A DNA stretch of 64,000 bases from Mucilaginibacter aquatilis (GTDB lineage: Bacteria; Bacteroidota; Bacteroidia; Sphingobacteriales; Sphingobacteriaceae). This document shows positions 53,057 through 62,128 of the stretch, piece after piece. Under the pieces are notes generated by a model that was given only the letters and a program-made list of their open reading frames with translations, searched no databases and was not told the DNA's origin. The stretch is from NCBI RefSeq assembly GCF_009755275.1, contig NZ_WQLA01000007.1, positions 124,001 through 188,000 of the forward strand, given 5' to 3'. The stretch's first letter is position 1, and each line of letters begins with the position of its first letter. Position numbers and translations under genes: made by a program.

Positions 53057-53997
53057 TAGATTTTTAAGCGTTTGTCTATCTTCCTTAAATTGATGTTTAC
53101 TTTGTTGCGGCAGGCGTTAACAAAATTTGCTGATAAGAGCATATTCACCTTGGAGGGAAATTTCTTAAAAGTTCCTAAACTATTGATGTAATACGGCGGC
53201 TTAAGCTGTGTATTTATATAAAAATAGTAGGTGGCTTTAAAATATATGAAGTGGACCAGTAAATACTCTTCGCCTCTGTACAAAATTTGATTTTGATTTA
53301 CCGTCACCGGCTCTTCGCCTTGCGGCTCAAGCAATGTATCTTCAAAATGACATCGTAAACCCAATTTACGCTCATCAAATACAAGCTCGGTAAAGCTTTG
53401 TATATTGGTGTTTAAATCTTTAATGTTTGCGCCGTCTTTTAATTGCTTAAAAAAGCTACCTCCGCATTCGTCAAAACCCGTATACTCAATTTCCTGAAAG
53501 CTTTTTTGCCAATCGCGGCTTTTCATGAAAAGTTTATTGCAGCGCTCTGTGTTTCTGAGCAAAAAGAATGAGCCTGAAACGTATTCCTTTATGCCACTGT
53601 AAAAATCTATACTGTTAAGTAACTCCGTGCTAATGAACTTACTAAAGTTGCCCAAAATAAGATCGGTATCTACAGATCCCCAGAAATCATAACCTGTTAA
53701 ATACTCCTCAAAAATGTAACCGTATGTCGGTTTAAGATCGCAAAACTTATAAGGTTTATTGAAAGCTACCTTTATACCTAACTTACTATTGAAAAGCTCT
53801 TGTATTTGCGCGTAGGGCTTAAGTATAATCTTAACATTTGCCGGTAAGGCCATTGCAGGCTGCTGTTCGGCAAACATGATAAGATCAATCGGAAGATTTT
53901 TGACAGAATCAAAAAACAGGCTGAAGTACGCCGGAAACTTTCCGTAATAAGGAATAACGAAAGCAACTTTGGGTTGTACTGAACTGGTTGTATTCAT
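53056..53997 (-). CDS. DUF6625-type glycosyltransferase-like protein
   Basis: The 313-residue protein contains VAFVIPYYGKFPAYFSLFFDSVKNLP at the start and KPYKFCDLKPTYGYIFEEYLTGYDFWGSVDTDLILGNFSKFI near residues 80-122. The latter matches the DUF6625 family found in capsule and LPS loci and carries a DTDL (DxD-like) site. This resembles GT-A enzymes. It is probably a glycosyltransferase, donor and acceptor unknown. Genes on both sides abut it (shared base with each), showing tight coupling. Confidence 0.82.
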   Translation of the reverse strand: MNTTSSVQPKVAFVIPYYGKFPAYFSLFFDSVKNLPIDLIMFAEQQPAMALPANVKIILKPYAQIQELFNSKLGIKVAFNKPYKFCDLKPTYGYIFEEYLTGYDFWGSVDTDLILGNFSKFISTELLNSIDFYSGIKEYVSGSFFLLRNTERCNKLFMKSRDWQKSFQEIEYTGFDECGGSFFKQLKDGANIKDLNTNIQSFTELVFDERKLGLRCHFEDTLLEPQGEEPVTVNQNQILYRGEEYLLVHFIYFKATYYFYINTQLKPPYYINSLGTFKKFPSKVNMLLSANFVNACRNKVNINLRKIDKRLKI

Positions 53998-54755
53998 TAC
54001 TTACCTTTAATTTTAAACAACAGCTTTTTAAGCAACTGATGTGGTTTGGAAAGCTGGTAATATCGCAACTCATTATTGCGCTCAATTTGAGGAAGTAAAA
54101 ATGGGTAATGCTGCCTTATTGCATCAATTCCCTCATGTCCTGAATCGGTAGTGCTCGACACACCGGTTTTGTCAAAATAGCTTATAATGAGAGGAATCTT
54201 TTCAAACTGAGCATGATGCTCAATTAACGACTGAACCAGAAAAAACCAGTCTGACGCTACCTTGTATTCCTCCTTATAGCCCCCTAACTTATTAAGCAAA
54301 GTGGTTTTAATAAAAGTTGCCTGGTGGGGTAAATTGGTATAGGTAAGTTTAAACAAGTCCATATCGGGCTCGTGCACAGGCGTTGTAACCGAGCCATTAC
54401 CAAAAATGAAATATACATCACCGTATATTATTTCTTTACCGTTTAAGTAAGCTGATGCCTTTTGCAATATATCAGGAGCTACTAAGTAATCGCCTGAATT
54501 CATGAATATGCAGTAATCACCTTTGGCAACTGCTATACCCTTGTTCATAGCATTCCAAATACCCTTATCCTTCTCGCTTACCCAATAAGTAAGGCCTGAT
54601 TCATATTTTTTAATAACATCAACACTTTCATCGGTCGATCCGCCATCAATAACAATGTATTCATAATCGTTAAAAGTTTGGCTGGTTACCGATTGCATAG
54701 TTTTTTGCAAGCCGGCAGCGTTATTAAAATTTATAGTGATTACAGAAAGCTTCAT
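53997..54755 (-). CDS. Family 2 glycosyltransferase (WcaA-like)
   Basis: The 252-residue GT-A enzyme begins MKLSVITINFNNAAGLQKTMQ. It has DGGSTDESVDVIKKYE (about 37-52), VSEKDKGIWNAMNKGIAVAKGDYCIFMNSGDYL (about 59-91; acceptor-site NSGD) and the SDWFFLVQSLIEHHAQFEKIPLIISYFDKTGVSS segment. This arrangement is that of the WcaA/colanic-acid-type GT2s. Shares one base with the genes on either side. Confidence 0.92.
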   Translation of the reverse strand: MKLSVITINFNNAAGLQKTMQSVTSQTFNDYEYIVIDGGSTDESVDVIKKYESGLTYWVSEKDKGIWNAMNKGIAVAKGDYCIFMNSGDYLVAPDILQKASAYLNGKEIIYGDVYFIFGNGSVTTPVHEPDMDLFKLTYTNLPHQATFIKTTLLNKLGGYKEEYKVASDWFFLVQSLIEHHAQFEKIPLIISYFDKTGVSSTTDSGHEGIDAIRQHYPFLLPQIERNNELRYYQLSKPHQLLKKLLFKIKGK

Positions 54756-55957
54756 TAACTACTTGTGCTTAACAGTGATTTATAAAGTGATATGTATTCG
54801 TTTATTTTATCGTTAATATTAAAGCGCTTAAGCGTATCAGCAATGATGGCTTCGCGGTTGAAATTTGTGCTTAGCGCTTTTTTAAGGGCTATAGCTAATG
54901 CATCAGCCGTAAAGTTGGTAGCTAAACAACCATTAAGGCCCTCAATTATTATATCCTTACTTCCTCCGTTAGGGAAACTTACTACCGGAGTTCCACAAGC
55001 AGCCGACTCAATGGTTACCTGCCCAAAAGCTTCTTCAACTGATGGCATTACAAAGTAATCAGCCGCAGAATACAGGACGCTCAATAAACGATCATCATTG
55101 ATATGCCCAACCTGGTAAACATTAGCTGCTTCGGGGACCACCCCGCTTCCAAACACGCAAATACACAGGCTTGAGTTATCTATTTGTTTCAATGCTTCCA
55201 GCAGTAACCCGTAGCCTTTACGTTCATCATGTGGAATGTCTGAACCAAAAAGAAGTATAGTTTTATCTAACGGAAGATTGAAAACCTTGCGAGCAAAAAC
55301 AGCATCATGTGGTCTGAAAACCTCGCTATCAATTCCGTTATGGATAACCCTTTTATTAAACCTACCTATGATATCGCTTTTATCGGCCTTTTCCTTAACC
55401 CAATTTGATATGGGGACCATGGTCAAATCAGCCCCCTTAAGAGCTTCCTTTCTTACCTTTTCGTTGGTGGTAAGCTCCGGTTCAAGCGCTTTAAACGGAA
55501 ATCCCAGCTCATAATGATAACCGCCGCCGCAGGTATACAAATCGGGCATGCGCCAAACCACCGGCTTAGTATTTTTAGCAAAAAAAGATGGTTCATCAAC
55601 AAGGCCTCGCACCCAGTTCAGCTGAATAATATCGGCCTCCTGGTATAACGGGCTTTGTGTAATATCATATTCAGACGTAGGCTCAGAGTAAATCATGCCA
55701 GGCTTAAGCTTGCTTTGCAAAGCAACTACCTTAGCACGGTTACGCAAATATTTTACTTTACCTGTAACTCTATCTGCTATCTTACCTAATTTACCTTTTT
55801 GCGGACCGATAAATTCATAAGTTTCGGCATTATTTTTTGTACGTTGTAAAAACAGAACTTTTGAATCGATGCCATGTTTAAGCAAACCTTTGTGTATGCG
55901 TAAACATGCTGTAGCAGCACCACCAAAATCTACGGTATTTACGTGTAATACTTTCAC
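54755..55957 (-). CDS. Family 4 glycosyltransferase
   Basis: The 400-residue GT-B enzyme begins VLHVNTVDFGGAATACLRIHKGLLKHGID and carries EADIIQLNWVRGLVDEPSFF (about 109). TILLFGSDIPHDERKGYGLLLEALKQI (about 233) and the E-x7-E site PSVEEAFGQVTIESAACGTPVVSFPNGG (about 305) follow. Similar to WcaC/colanic-type transferases. The start codon is GTG (55957), with no in-frame ATG nearby that keeps the N-terminus. A 1-bp overlap with the next GT2 shows translational coupling. Confidence 0.92.
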   Translation of the reverse strand: MKVLHVNTVDFGGAATACLRIHKGLLKHGIDSKVLFLQRTKNNAETYEFIGPQKGKLGKIADRVTGKVKYLRNRAKVVALQSKLKPGMIYSEPTSEYDITQSPLYQEADIIQLNWVRGLVDEPSFFAKNTKPVVWRMPDLYTCGGGYHYELGFPFKALEPELTTNEKVRKEALKGADLTMVPISNWVKEKADKSDIIGRFNKRVIHNGIDSEVFRPHDAVFARKVFNLPLDKTILLFGSDIPHDERKGYGLLLEALKQIDNSSLCICVFGSGVVPEAANVYQVGHINDDRLLSVLYSAADYFVMPSVEEAFGQVTIESAACGTPVVSFPNGGSKDIIIEGLNGCLATNFTADALAIALKKALSTNFNREAIIADTLKRFNINDKINEYISLYKSLLSTSS

Positions 55958-55990
55958 TTAAACTTAATTTATTGTTTGCAAAACAACCAT

Positions 55991-56872
55991 TTAGCTTTTT
56001 AGCTGGCTCAACGCTGCTTTATAACACTTAAGCCTGTGCTTTAAAGCAATTGACTTACAGGCTATTGATTTGAGAAACATTTTTAAAGGAGCCAAATCAA
56101 AATACTGAATCGTATTATCGAAAATAAGGCTGTCTATTGCTTCTTGCCTTCTTTTTGTCAATTCACCAATTTGCTTCAAATACGCCCTTATATTTTCTCT
56201 CAGTCGAATATAATTATTAACAATTTTCAACCTCTTAGTTTTATCTACTGATCTGGAGATTGAATTAGCGGTTGCATGAATGTTAACCGTTCTATCGGCA
56301 AATGATGTTAAACGAGCTCCGTTCTTCAGCATCTTAAATATCAGGTTATACTCCTGCGATGATGTTTTGTCATTGTCCCATCCGCCAGCGGCTACAACAG
56401 CCTGCTTTTTCCATAGTACGGCACTGGTGCGGCCCAGTTGTGAGTTGATTAATCTTAACCAAACATCTTCATCTTGATGGAGTGCATTTGCATTTTTCAC
56501 AACTCCATCTTCAATATAGTTGTAAGCAGTTGTTATAATATCGTCTTCATGCACAACATCAATATTCACCAGTAGCTCAAACCTGTTTGGTTTTAGCTCA
56601 TCATCTGCATCTAAAAACTGTAGCCACTCGCCTTTTGCCAGTGCTAATCCGCAATTACGCGCTGCTGCCGATCCTGGCCCCAATTCATTTACTCCGATTA
56701 TTTTGTCAGGGTATTGCTGTACATATTTTTCAATAACTGTCTGCGTATCATCCTTACTATTGTTATTTACCAGTATCAACTCCCAATCGCCGTATGTTTG
56801 CGCAATAACGCTATCTACAGCTCTGTGCAGGAACCCGGCAGAATTATAACATGGTATAATAACAGATATCAT
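55991..56872 (-). CDS. Family 2 glycosyltransferase
   Basis: The 293-residue GT-A enzyme shows ISVIIPCYNSAGFLHRAVDSVIAQTYGDWELILVNNNSKDDT (2-43) and WLQFLDADDELKPNRF with D88-D90. The segment NSQLGRTSAVLWKKQAVVAAGGWDNDKTSSQEYNLIFKMLKNGARL follows, and the C-terminal tail is basic and helical. Nucleotide-sugar specificity is unknown. 28 bp separate it from the GT-like gene upstream. Confidence 0.92.
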   Translation of the reverse strand: MISVIIPCYNSAGFLHRAVDSVIAQTYGDWELILVNNNSKDDTQTVIEKYVQQYPDKIIGVNELGPGSAAARNCGLALAKGEWLQFLDADDELKPNRFELLVNIDVVHEDDIITTAYNYIEDGVVKNANALHQDEDVWLRLINSQLGRTSAVLWKKQAVVAAGGWDNDKTSSQEYNLIFKMLKNGARLTSFADRTVNIHATANSISRSVDKTKRLKIVNNYIRLRENIRAYLKQIGELTKRRQEAIDSLIFDNTIQYFDLAPLKMFLKSIACKSIALKHRLKCYKAALSQLKS

Positions 56873-56900
56873 TTAAAACTATGCAGATTTATAAGTTATC

Positions 56901-58088
56901 TTATTTGACACTTGGTTTCGTTCCCTTTATTATTTTTTTGATGCCCTGTTTAAATTCTACGCGGTTATCGATTACCATGCAGGAATTTGCTAAGCTCATA
57001 AAGTCTTCTTTATGGCTATCGGCAATCACCTTTTTAAGTTTCTGAACCAAAAATGCAGATGAATAATGCTCATCAAAAACAGTTCGGAGATCATTTATAT
57101 AACTATCTGTAAATTCGTTGCTGTTGAATTTTGGATAGGCATCTACAAATGTTTCGAAGCTATCAAGCTTTACCCTGTCCGAAAAATTGTATTTAATAAA
57201 AGTATCAATATTTTGAGGGGTAACTAATACCGGCACTTCCGAGTTAGAGGCAAAACCCAAAACTAGCTTACCGTATGCTACCGCTTCCCAAAAACCACGG
57301 CCAATTCCTATTACTATATCATAATAAGGTATCAGTTCTTGGGTGTTACTGGTGTGTTCGGCATCAGTAAACAGCTTTATTCCTTCAACGCCTTCAATTT
57401 GCTTTTTTATTTCTTCAGCAGCCTTAGCGTCCTCTTCATATCCTATTAGGTGGGTAACAACATTTATACCCATTTCTTTAAAGCGTTTATGCTGGTTAAT
57501 GGCCGATATAAACGTTTGCAGGTATTTAAAGTTAATACGCGACACCCTAAGTATCTTCAAGCTATCAGCCTCAGCAGGATTTGCGGTGGTAAATTGTGAA
57601 ACTCTTTGGTTATTAGGTTGAGGTACCTCCACCCTGTTACTAACCAAATACGAGTTTTTCACCTGTTTGCCTTTACAAAACTCCATGTTTTCGTTGGAGT
57701 AGAAGATGATATTATTAAAGAACTGGGTAAGCTTGTAATTACCCCCGCCCGCACGAACGTAAATAAATTTACATCCATAAATAAGGCAAAACCACCTCAA
57801 CAATAAAGTAAGCGACTTTTGAGAGAAGGAAAATATTGCCTCAGGCCTGTACTCTTTAAAGTATTTCCAGAGTTCGTTATATTTCTCTGTAAATGATTGC
57901 GCTGGTTTTAGCAAAACGTCTGTTTCCGCATCAATAACCGTAGGATGGCTCAGTTCGTTATAATGTATAACCTGAGTACCATACTCGCGCTGTAATTCAT
58001 TGCGATACGTGAGCAAGCTATAATAAGCGCCGCCTTTACCGGTATTTATACCAACAACAGAGGAAAAATAAAAAGCAACATTGCTCAT
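56901..58088 (-). CDS. Divergent GT4-like glycosyltransferase
   Basis: The 395-residue protein begins MSNVAFYFSSVVGINTGKGGAYYSLLTYRNELQREYG, has KFIYVRAGGGNYKLTQFFNNIIFYSNENMEFCKGKQ, SLKILRVSRINFKYLQTFISAIN (about 175) and DIVIGIGRGFWEAVAYGKLVLGFASNSEVP (about 260). This GT-B layout is consistent with a divergent family 4-like transferase lacking a standard E-x7-E site. Its substrate is unknown. It directly follows the murB-like gene (8 bp). Confidence 0.7.
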   Translation of the reverse strand: MSNVAFYFSSVVGINTGKGGAYYSLLTYRNELQREYGTQVIHYNELSHPTVIDAETDVLLKPAQSFTEKYNELWKYFKEYRPEAIFSFSQKSLTLLLRWFCLIYGCKFIYVRAGGGNYKLTQFFNNIIFYSNENMEFCKGKQVKNSYLVSNRVEVPQPNNQRVSQFTTANPAEADSLKILRVSRINFKYLQTFISAINQHKRFKEMGINVVTHLIGYEEDAKAAEEIKKQIEGVEGIKLFTDAEHTSNTQELIPYYDIVIGIGRGFWEAVAYGKLVLGFASNSEVPVLVTPQNIDTFIKYNFSDRVKLDSFETFVDAYPKFNSNEFTDSYINDLRTVFDEHYSSAFLVQKLKKVIADSHKEDFMSLANSCMVIDNRVEFKQGIKKIIKGTKPSVK

Positions 58089-58096
58089 ATAGTAAT

Positions 58097-58954
58097 CTAT
58101 ATTACCCTTTGTTCAACTTCTAAATCAACACCAAACGCGTCCTGTACCTTTGCCTTAACACTACTGATAAGTGAAAGTATATCAGAACCTTTCGCATCGG
58201 CATAGTTAATGATGAAACCGCTATGCTTTTCAGATACTTTTGCCCCGCCAACTGCAAAACCTTTAAGACCAAGTTCATCAATCATAGGACCAACAAACCT
58301 TCCGGGCGGACGCTTGAAAACGCTGCCTGCGTTTGGAAATTCGCGTGGTTGTTTTGCCCAGCGAGCCTCCTTGGTCTTGTCCATTTTGGCTTTAATCTCA
58401 TCTGCGTTGCCCGTTTTCAGTTGCAACAGAGCACGACAGACAATCATTTCAGGGTTCTTTTGGAAAAAACTGTTCCGGTATTCGAAGTTTATATCGCTAA
58501 CGCTGATGGTATTAAAAGTATCAGTGTTAGGGTCGTAATAATAAACCTCAATGAGCAGCGCCTTAATATCTTCGCCACCTGCACCGGCATTCATCACAAC
58601 TGCGCCACCTAATGAACTGGGGATATCGTAGTAAATTTCTAAGCCGGTAAGCTCATTTGCTAAAGCAAACTCACTAAGCTCTTTCATGTCAACACCGGCC
58701 TGGCACAATACTTTATCCTCGCCCACAAGCGAGATATTGTTGTAAGTGCCTGAAAAAACTACAAAATCGGCATCATAGTAATCTTGCGAAAGAATAATGT
58801 TGTACCCGCCTCCGAGTACAATTTTCTTAGCATTCGGATCAGAAAACAACGTTCTGATATCCTCGTCACACTCGGGGAAGTAGGCATTGCGGCATACAGC
58901 ACTCAAACGGTATGAGTTGTATTCCCGTAAATTAAAATTACTAAATGCTTTCAT
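58097..58954 (-). CDS. murB: Divergent UDP-N-acetylmuramate dehydrogenase (MurB family, polysaccharide-locus paralog)
   Basis: The 285-residue FAD enzyme reduces UDP-GlcNAc-enolpyruvate to UDP-MurNAc with NADPH in normal MurB. The catalytic residues are visible: R160 (FEYRNSFFQ), S211 in NAGSVFKRPPGRFVGPMIDELGLKG, and E281 (LEVEQRVI). The FAD loop is GGGYNIILSQDYYDADF in place of the usual GGGSN, and the GIPG motif is DIPSSLGGAVVMNAGAGGED, both divergent. It lies between a murA paralog and glycosyltransferases, so a role in polysaccharide rather than cell-wall synthesis is inferred. The cell-wall copy is presumably elsewhere. Confidence 0.85.
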   Translation of the reverse strand: MKAFSNFNLREYNSYRLSAVCRNAYFPECDEDIRTLFSDPNAKKIVLGGGYNIILSQDYYDADFVVFSGTYNNISLVGEDKVLCQAGVDMKELSEFALANELTGLEIYYDIPSSLGGAVVMNAGAGGEDIKALLIEVYYYDPNTDTFNTISVSDINFEYRNSFFQKNPEMIVCRALLQLKTGNADEIKAKMDKTKEARWAKQPREFPNAGSVFKRPPGRFVGPMIDELGLKGFAVGGAKVSEKHSGFIINYADAKGSDILSLISSVKAKVQDAFGVDLEVEQRVI

Positions 58955-58978
58955 AGGTAAACAGCGGATTGACTGTGC

Positions 58979-60259
58979 TTATTCAACAGTGATGGTAACA
59001 CCTAAGTTGCGCAACTTTTGTTCCATGTTGTTGTAACCGCGCAAGGCCATTTCAACATTGTGTATAGTTGAATTTCCCTGTGCCAATAAGCCTGCAATTA
59101 CTACAGCCATACTACCACGCAAATCTGTTGATTGCGCATCTGCACCGGTTATGCCTTTTCCACCTTCAACGGTTATTGCACCGGGTGTCCAGGTAAGGGC
59201 GTTATCGTAAAATTTATTCAGTTCGCCACAATATTTTAAACGTTCCGGATAACGGTAGTCAAAAATTCGGCTTTTTCCGTTTGCATGCAGGCCTAACATA
59301 GTGTAAAACGGCTGCATGTCAGATATGATACCAGGGTGAGTACCACAGGCTAGTTCAAATGGTTGAATTTGTCCGTTAGTTAAACACTCCGGAGATACTA
59401 TAACGTTTTTATCGTTCCTGTATAAATCAATACCCATGTGCTTAAGATGAATAAGCGGAATTTCCATGGTATCGAAAGGTACGTCTTCAACAGTTATACG
59501 ACCACCAGATATGATGCCGTAAACAATCCAGGTAATTGCCTCAATACGATCTGGCATTACTTGAAAAATAGAGCCACGCAGATATTTTGCGCCTACTACT
59601 CGGATAAAGCTGTTACCTACCACATCAATTTTAGCACCTAATGTGCGTAAAAACTGAATAAGGCTATCAACCTCAGGGCTGATGTAAGCATTTTTAATAA
59701 TGGTTTCGCCGTCAACAATAGAGGCTGAGATCAGAGCATTCTCTGTACCTCCAATAGTTGATATTGGGAAGTTAATTTCGCCAGGCTGGAAGCCGTTTGG
59801 CGCACTAACTTCAATATAGTCAGGCTTTTCAGTAACGGTTGCACCAAGCTGTTGCCATACCATCATGTGCAAATCGTAACCCCTGTCGCCAATTTTACAG
59901 CCACCAGGATATGGTATGCGTGCAATACCCGATCTTTTTATTAATCCGGCTACCAGTAAATAAGTAGTACGGATTGGGTAATTATAATCGCCCAGTTCAA
60001 TGTCTTTATACTCGGCCGGGTTAACCGTAACTGATTCTAATTTTTCATCTACCGTAACCTTACCGCCACACTTTTCAATGAAATCCATTTTATAGCGCGC
60101 ATCAACCAGTTCGGTAGGGAAGTTGTTGAGGGTAACAGTTTCATCGGCAATCAAAGCAGCACTAAGCAAACGTGTACTGGCATTTTTAGCCCCACTAACA
60201 CGCACTTTACCCGATGGTGTTTGGCCGCCCTGTATATGTGCTTTTAAGTTGGATTTCAT
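58979..60259 (-). CDS. murA: Divergent UDP-N-acetylglucosamine 1-carboxyvinyltransferase (MurA family, polysaccharide-locus paralog)
   Basis: The 426-residue enzyme adds enolpyruvate from PEP to UDP-GlcNAc in normal MurA. K25-N26 in VSGAKNAS, the catalytic C121 in PGGCKIGDRGYDLH and the general base D314 in IISDMQPF are retained, so activity is plausible. Several usually fixed positions differ: GDRGYDLH in place of GARPVDLH, SDMQ in place of TDMQ, the FDYRYPERL segment in place of FENRFMHV, and MALRGYNNM in place of hIDRGYE. The divergence and the position beside the murB paralog (24 bp) suggest a second copy for a surface polymer. Expression probably follows the ABC gene. Confidence 0.88.
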   Translation of the reverse strand: MKSNLKAHIQGGQTPSGKVRVSGAKNASTRLLSAALIADETVTLNNFPTELVDARYKMDFIEKCGGKVTVDEKLESVTVNPAEYKDIELGDYNYPIRTTYLLVAGLIKRSGIARIPYPGGCKIGDRGYDLHMMVWQQLGATVTEKPDYIEVSAPNGFQPGEINFPISTIGGTENALISASIVDGETIIKNAYISPEVDSLIQFLRTLGAKIDVVGNSFIRVVGAKYLRGSIFQVMPDRIEAITWIVYGIISGGRITVEDVPFDTMEIPLIHLKHMGIDLYRNDKNVIVSPECLTNGQIQPFELACGTHPGIISDMQPFYTMLGLHANGKSRIFDYRYPERLKYCGELNKFYDNALTWTPGAITVEGGKGITGADAQSTDLRGSMAVVIAGLLAQGNSTIHNVEMALRGYNNMEQKLRNLGVTITVE

Positions 60260-60297
60260 ATTATAGAATGTTTGGTTATTGGTATGGTTAATTGAGA

Positions 60298-62091
60298 TTA
60301 AACGTGTTGTAATGATACCATTTTTTGAAACCGCTCTGAAATGCCAAGCAACTCATTATAGTTGCCCGATGCAAGCAGTTGTCCTTTATCTAATAAGTAG
60401 ATGGTATCCGCATTTTTTATAGTTGATAACCGGTGAGCTATTACAATCATTGTATACTCGCCCTGTAGCTCATCAATACTATCTTGAATAAATCTTTCTG
60501 TTTGCGAATCAAGAGCTGAGGTTGCTTCATCTAGAATCAATATATCAACCTGCTTGAACAATTCGCGGGCTATAGATATTCGTTGCTTTTGCCCACCCGA
60601 CATTAATATACCATTATCGCCCAGCGTAGTATTTTCCTTATCTTCCAAGTTATCAACAAACTCCACCAGCGATACCTTCTTAATTACGCTCCAAAATCTT
60701 TCCTCGTTTTCAGGAGTGCGTGGCGCCCAAAAGGTAACGTTGTTGTAAACGTCATCAGAGAATATCACCGGTTCCTGAGAGATATAACCAATATGACCTC
60801 TGAAACTATCAAGGTTGTAATCGTAAATATTTTTTCCGTCAACCAAAAACTCACCATCGGAGGTTTTTAATAATGTGGTTATAACGTTAGCTAAAGTTGA
60901 TTTACCTGATCCACTTTCGCCAATAAATGCAACGGTATGGTTTTTTGGAATAACCATGTTGATGTTACTTAAGGCAGGTTTGCTGTTGTAGCAAAAGGTC
61001 AAATTCCGGAGCTCGATACTTTTTTCAAACTTAGCGAAGCTTGTTTCAGGCTGAACTTCGCGCTCCTCATGCATAAGAACTTTTAAATCGGCAATGGTTT
61101 GCAGGCCGCCAAGGTTTTGCATAAAGCCTTGCCATGACATTTGTACCAGCACTAAACCGTTAAGTGCTCTGTAGAAAAGTAATAAGCTTAAAAGTATTGA
61201 TCCTAATGAACTACCCATAAAGTTCACCTGAACAATAATAACAACGGCTACAATCAAAATAATTACAGGCTCGCGGGTGCTGGCCGTTACTGATTGCCAC
61301 CTGCCTATTTTGCGGTTAAGCCTAACAACCTCGTCGATAACATCCTTCAACTTACCCGAGAAGCCCAGAAAATAGTTCGTTGCTTTTAAGTACTTAAAAG
61401 ATTGTATTGCTTGTATAATAAAGCCACTGAATAAATTACCTCTTTTAGAGATTTCGATAGATGTAGCTTTAACGCTTTCAGTTATTTGCTTGTAAAGAAA
61501 ATTTGAGAGTGCACCGCCTGCAATAATGAAGAATGCAAATTGCCAATTGGCTATAAAAGCCAAAACAATGTAAGCAATTAAAACAAGGATAGATTTCAAC
61601 GTTCCCAAAAACTGAATCATCGCCTGTATATTTTTGCCAACCTCGGCGGTTACGGCATTTTGTATACGTCCGGCGTCAAGTTTTAAAAAGCCCTGATAGC
61701 TAAGGTTATCCAAGTCAACTATTTGCTTCATACGTAACGCAATCATATAACGCTGACGCAAATCAACCTGCTCCATGGACAGCCAATAATTTACAAGTCC
61801 TTTTACCACAAATACCAGCACCATAAATGCCAATACAGTAAATAAATTTACAGGTAAACCAACCCAACCAAAAGCATGGATTACAAAAGACATGCCTCCC
61901 ATGGTATTTGTTGAGGCTGCGTTACTGCCATCATTTACAAATTGCAGCAGAGGAATAAAAAGAGCTAAACCAAGACCATCAAGCAGGCCAAGAAACACCG
62001 AAAGAACTATATTAAACAGCAACTGGTTACCCAACGTGTCATAAAAGTATCTGAAATACCCAAACGGCGAGTGTTTTAAGTTTAAAGCCAT
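60298..62091 (-). CDS. ABC transporter (fused membrane and ATPase domains), likely flippase or exporter
   Basis: The 597-residue half-transporter resembles MsbA, PglK and other exporter-type ABC proteins. About six membrane helices occupy residues 25-330. The ATPase half has Walker A GESGSGKSTL (about 385-395), the signature MSGGQKQR (about 495), Walker B VDILILDEATSALD (about 515-528) and the H-loop VIAHRLSTI (about 548). The locus contains no Wzx, so this protein is a candidate to flip the lipid-linked repeat unit. It is the first gene after the regulator (37-bp gap). Confidence 0.93.
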   Translation of the reverse strand: MALNLKHSPFGYFRYFYDTLGNQLLFNIVLSVFLGLLDGLGLALFIPLLQFVNDGSNAASTNTMGGMSFVIHAFGWVGLPVNLFTVLAFMVLVFVVKGLVNYWLSMEQVDLRQRYMIALRMKQIVDLDNLSYQGFLKLDAGRIQNAVTAEVGKNIQAMIQFLGTLKSILVLIAYIVLAFIANWQFAFFIIAGGALSNFLYKQITESVKATSIEISKRGNLFSGFIIQAIQSFKYLKATNYFLGFSGKLKDVIDEVVRLNRKIGRWQSVTASTREPVIILIVAVVIIVQVNFMGSSLGSILLSLLLFYRALNGLVLVQMSWQGFMQNLGGLQTIADLKVLMHEEREVQPETSFAKFEKSIELRNLTFCYNSKPALSNINMVIPKNHTVAFIGESGSGKSTLANVITTLLKTSDGEFLVDGKNIYDYNLDSFRGHIGYISQEPVIFSDDVYNNVTFWAPRTPENEERFWSVIKKVSLVEFVDNLEDKENTTLGDNGILMSGGQKQRISIARELFKQVDILILDEATSALDSQTERFIQDSIDELQGEYTMIVIAHRLSTIKNADTIYLLDKGQLLASGNYNELLGISERFQKMVSLQHV

Positions 62092-62128
62092 ACAGCTGTT
62101 CTATAATTTAACATTTAACTAATATAAA

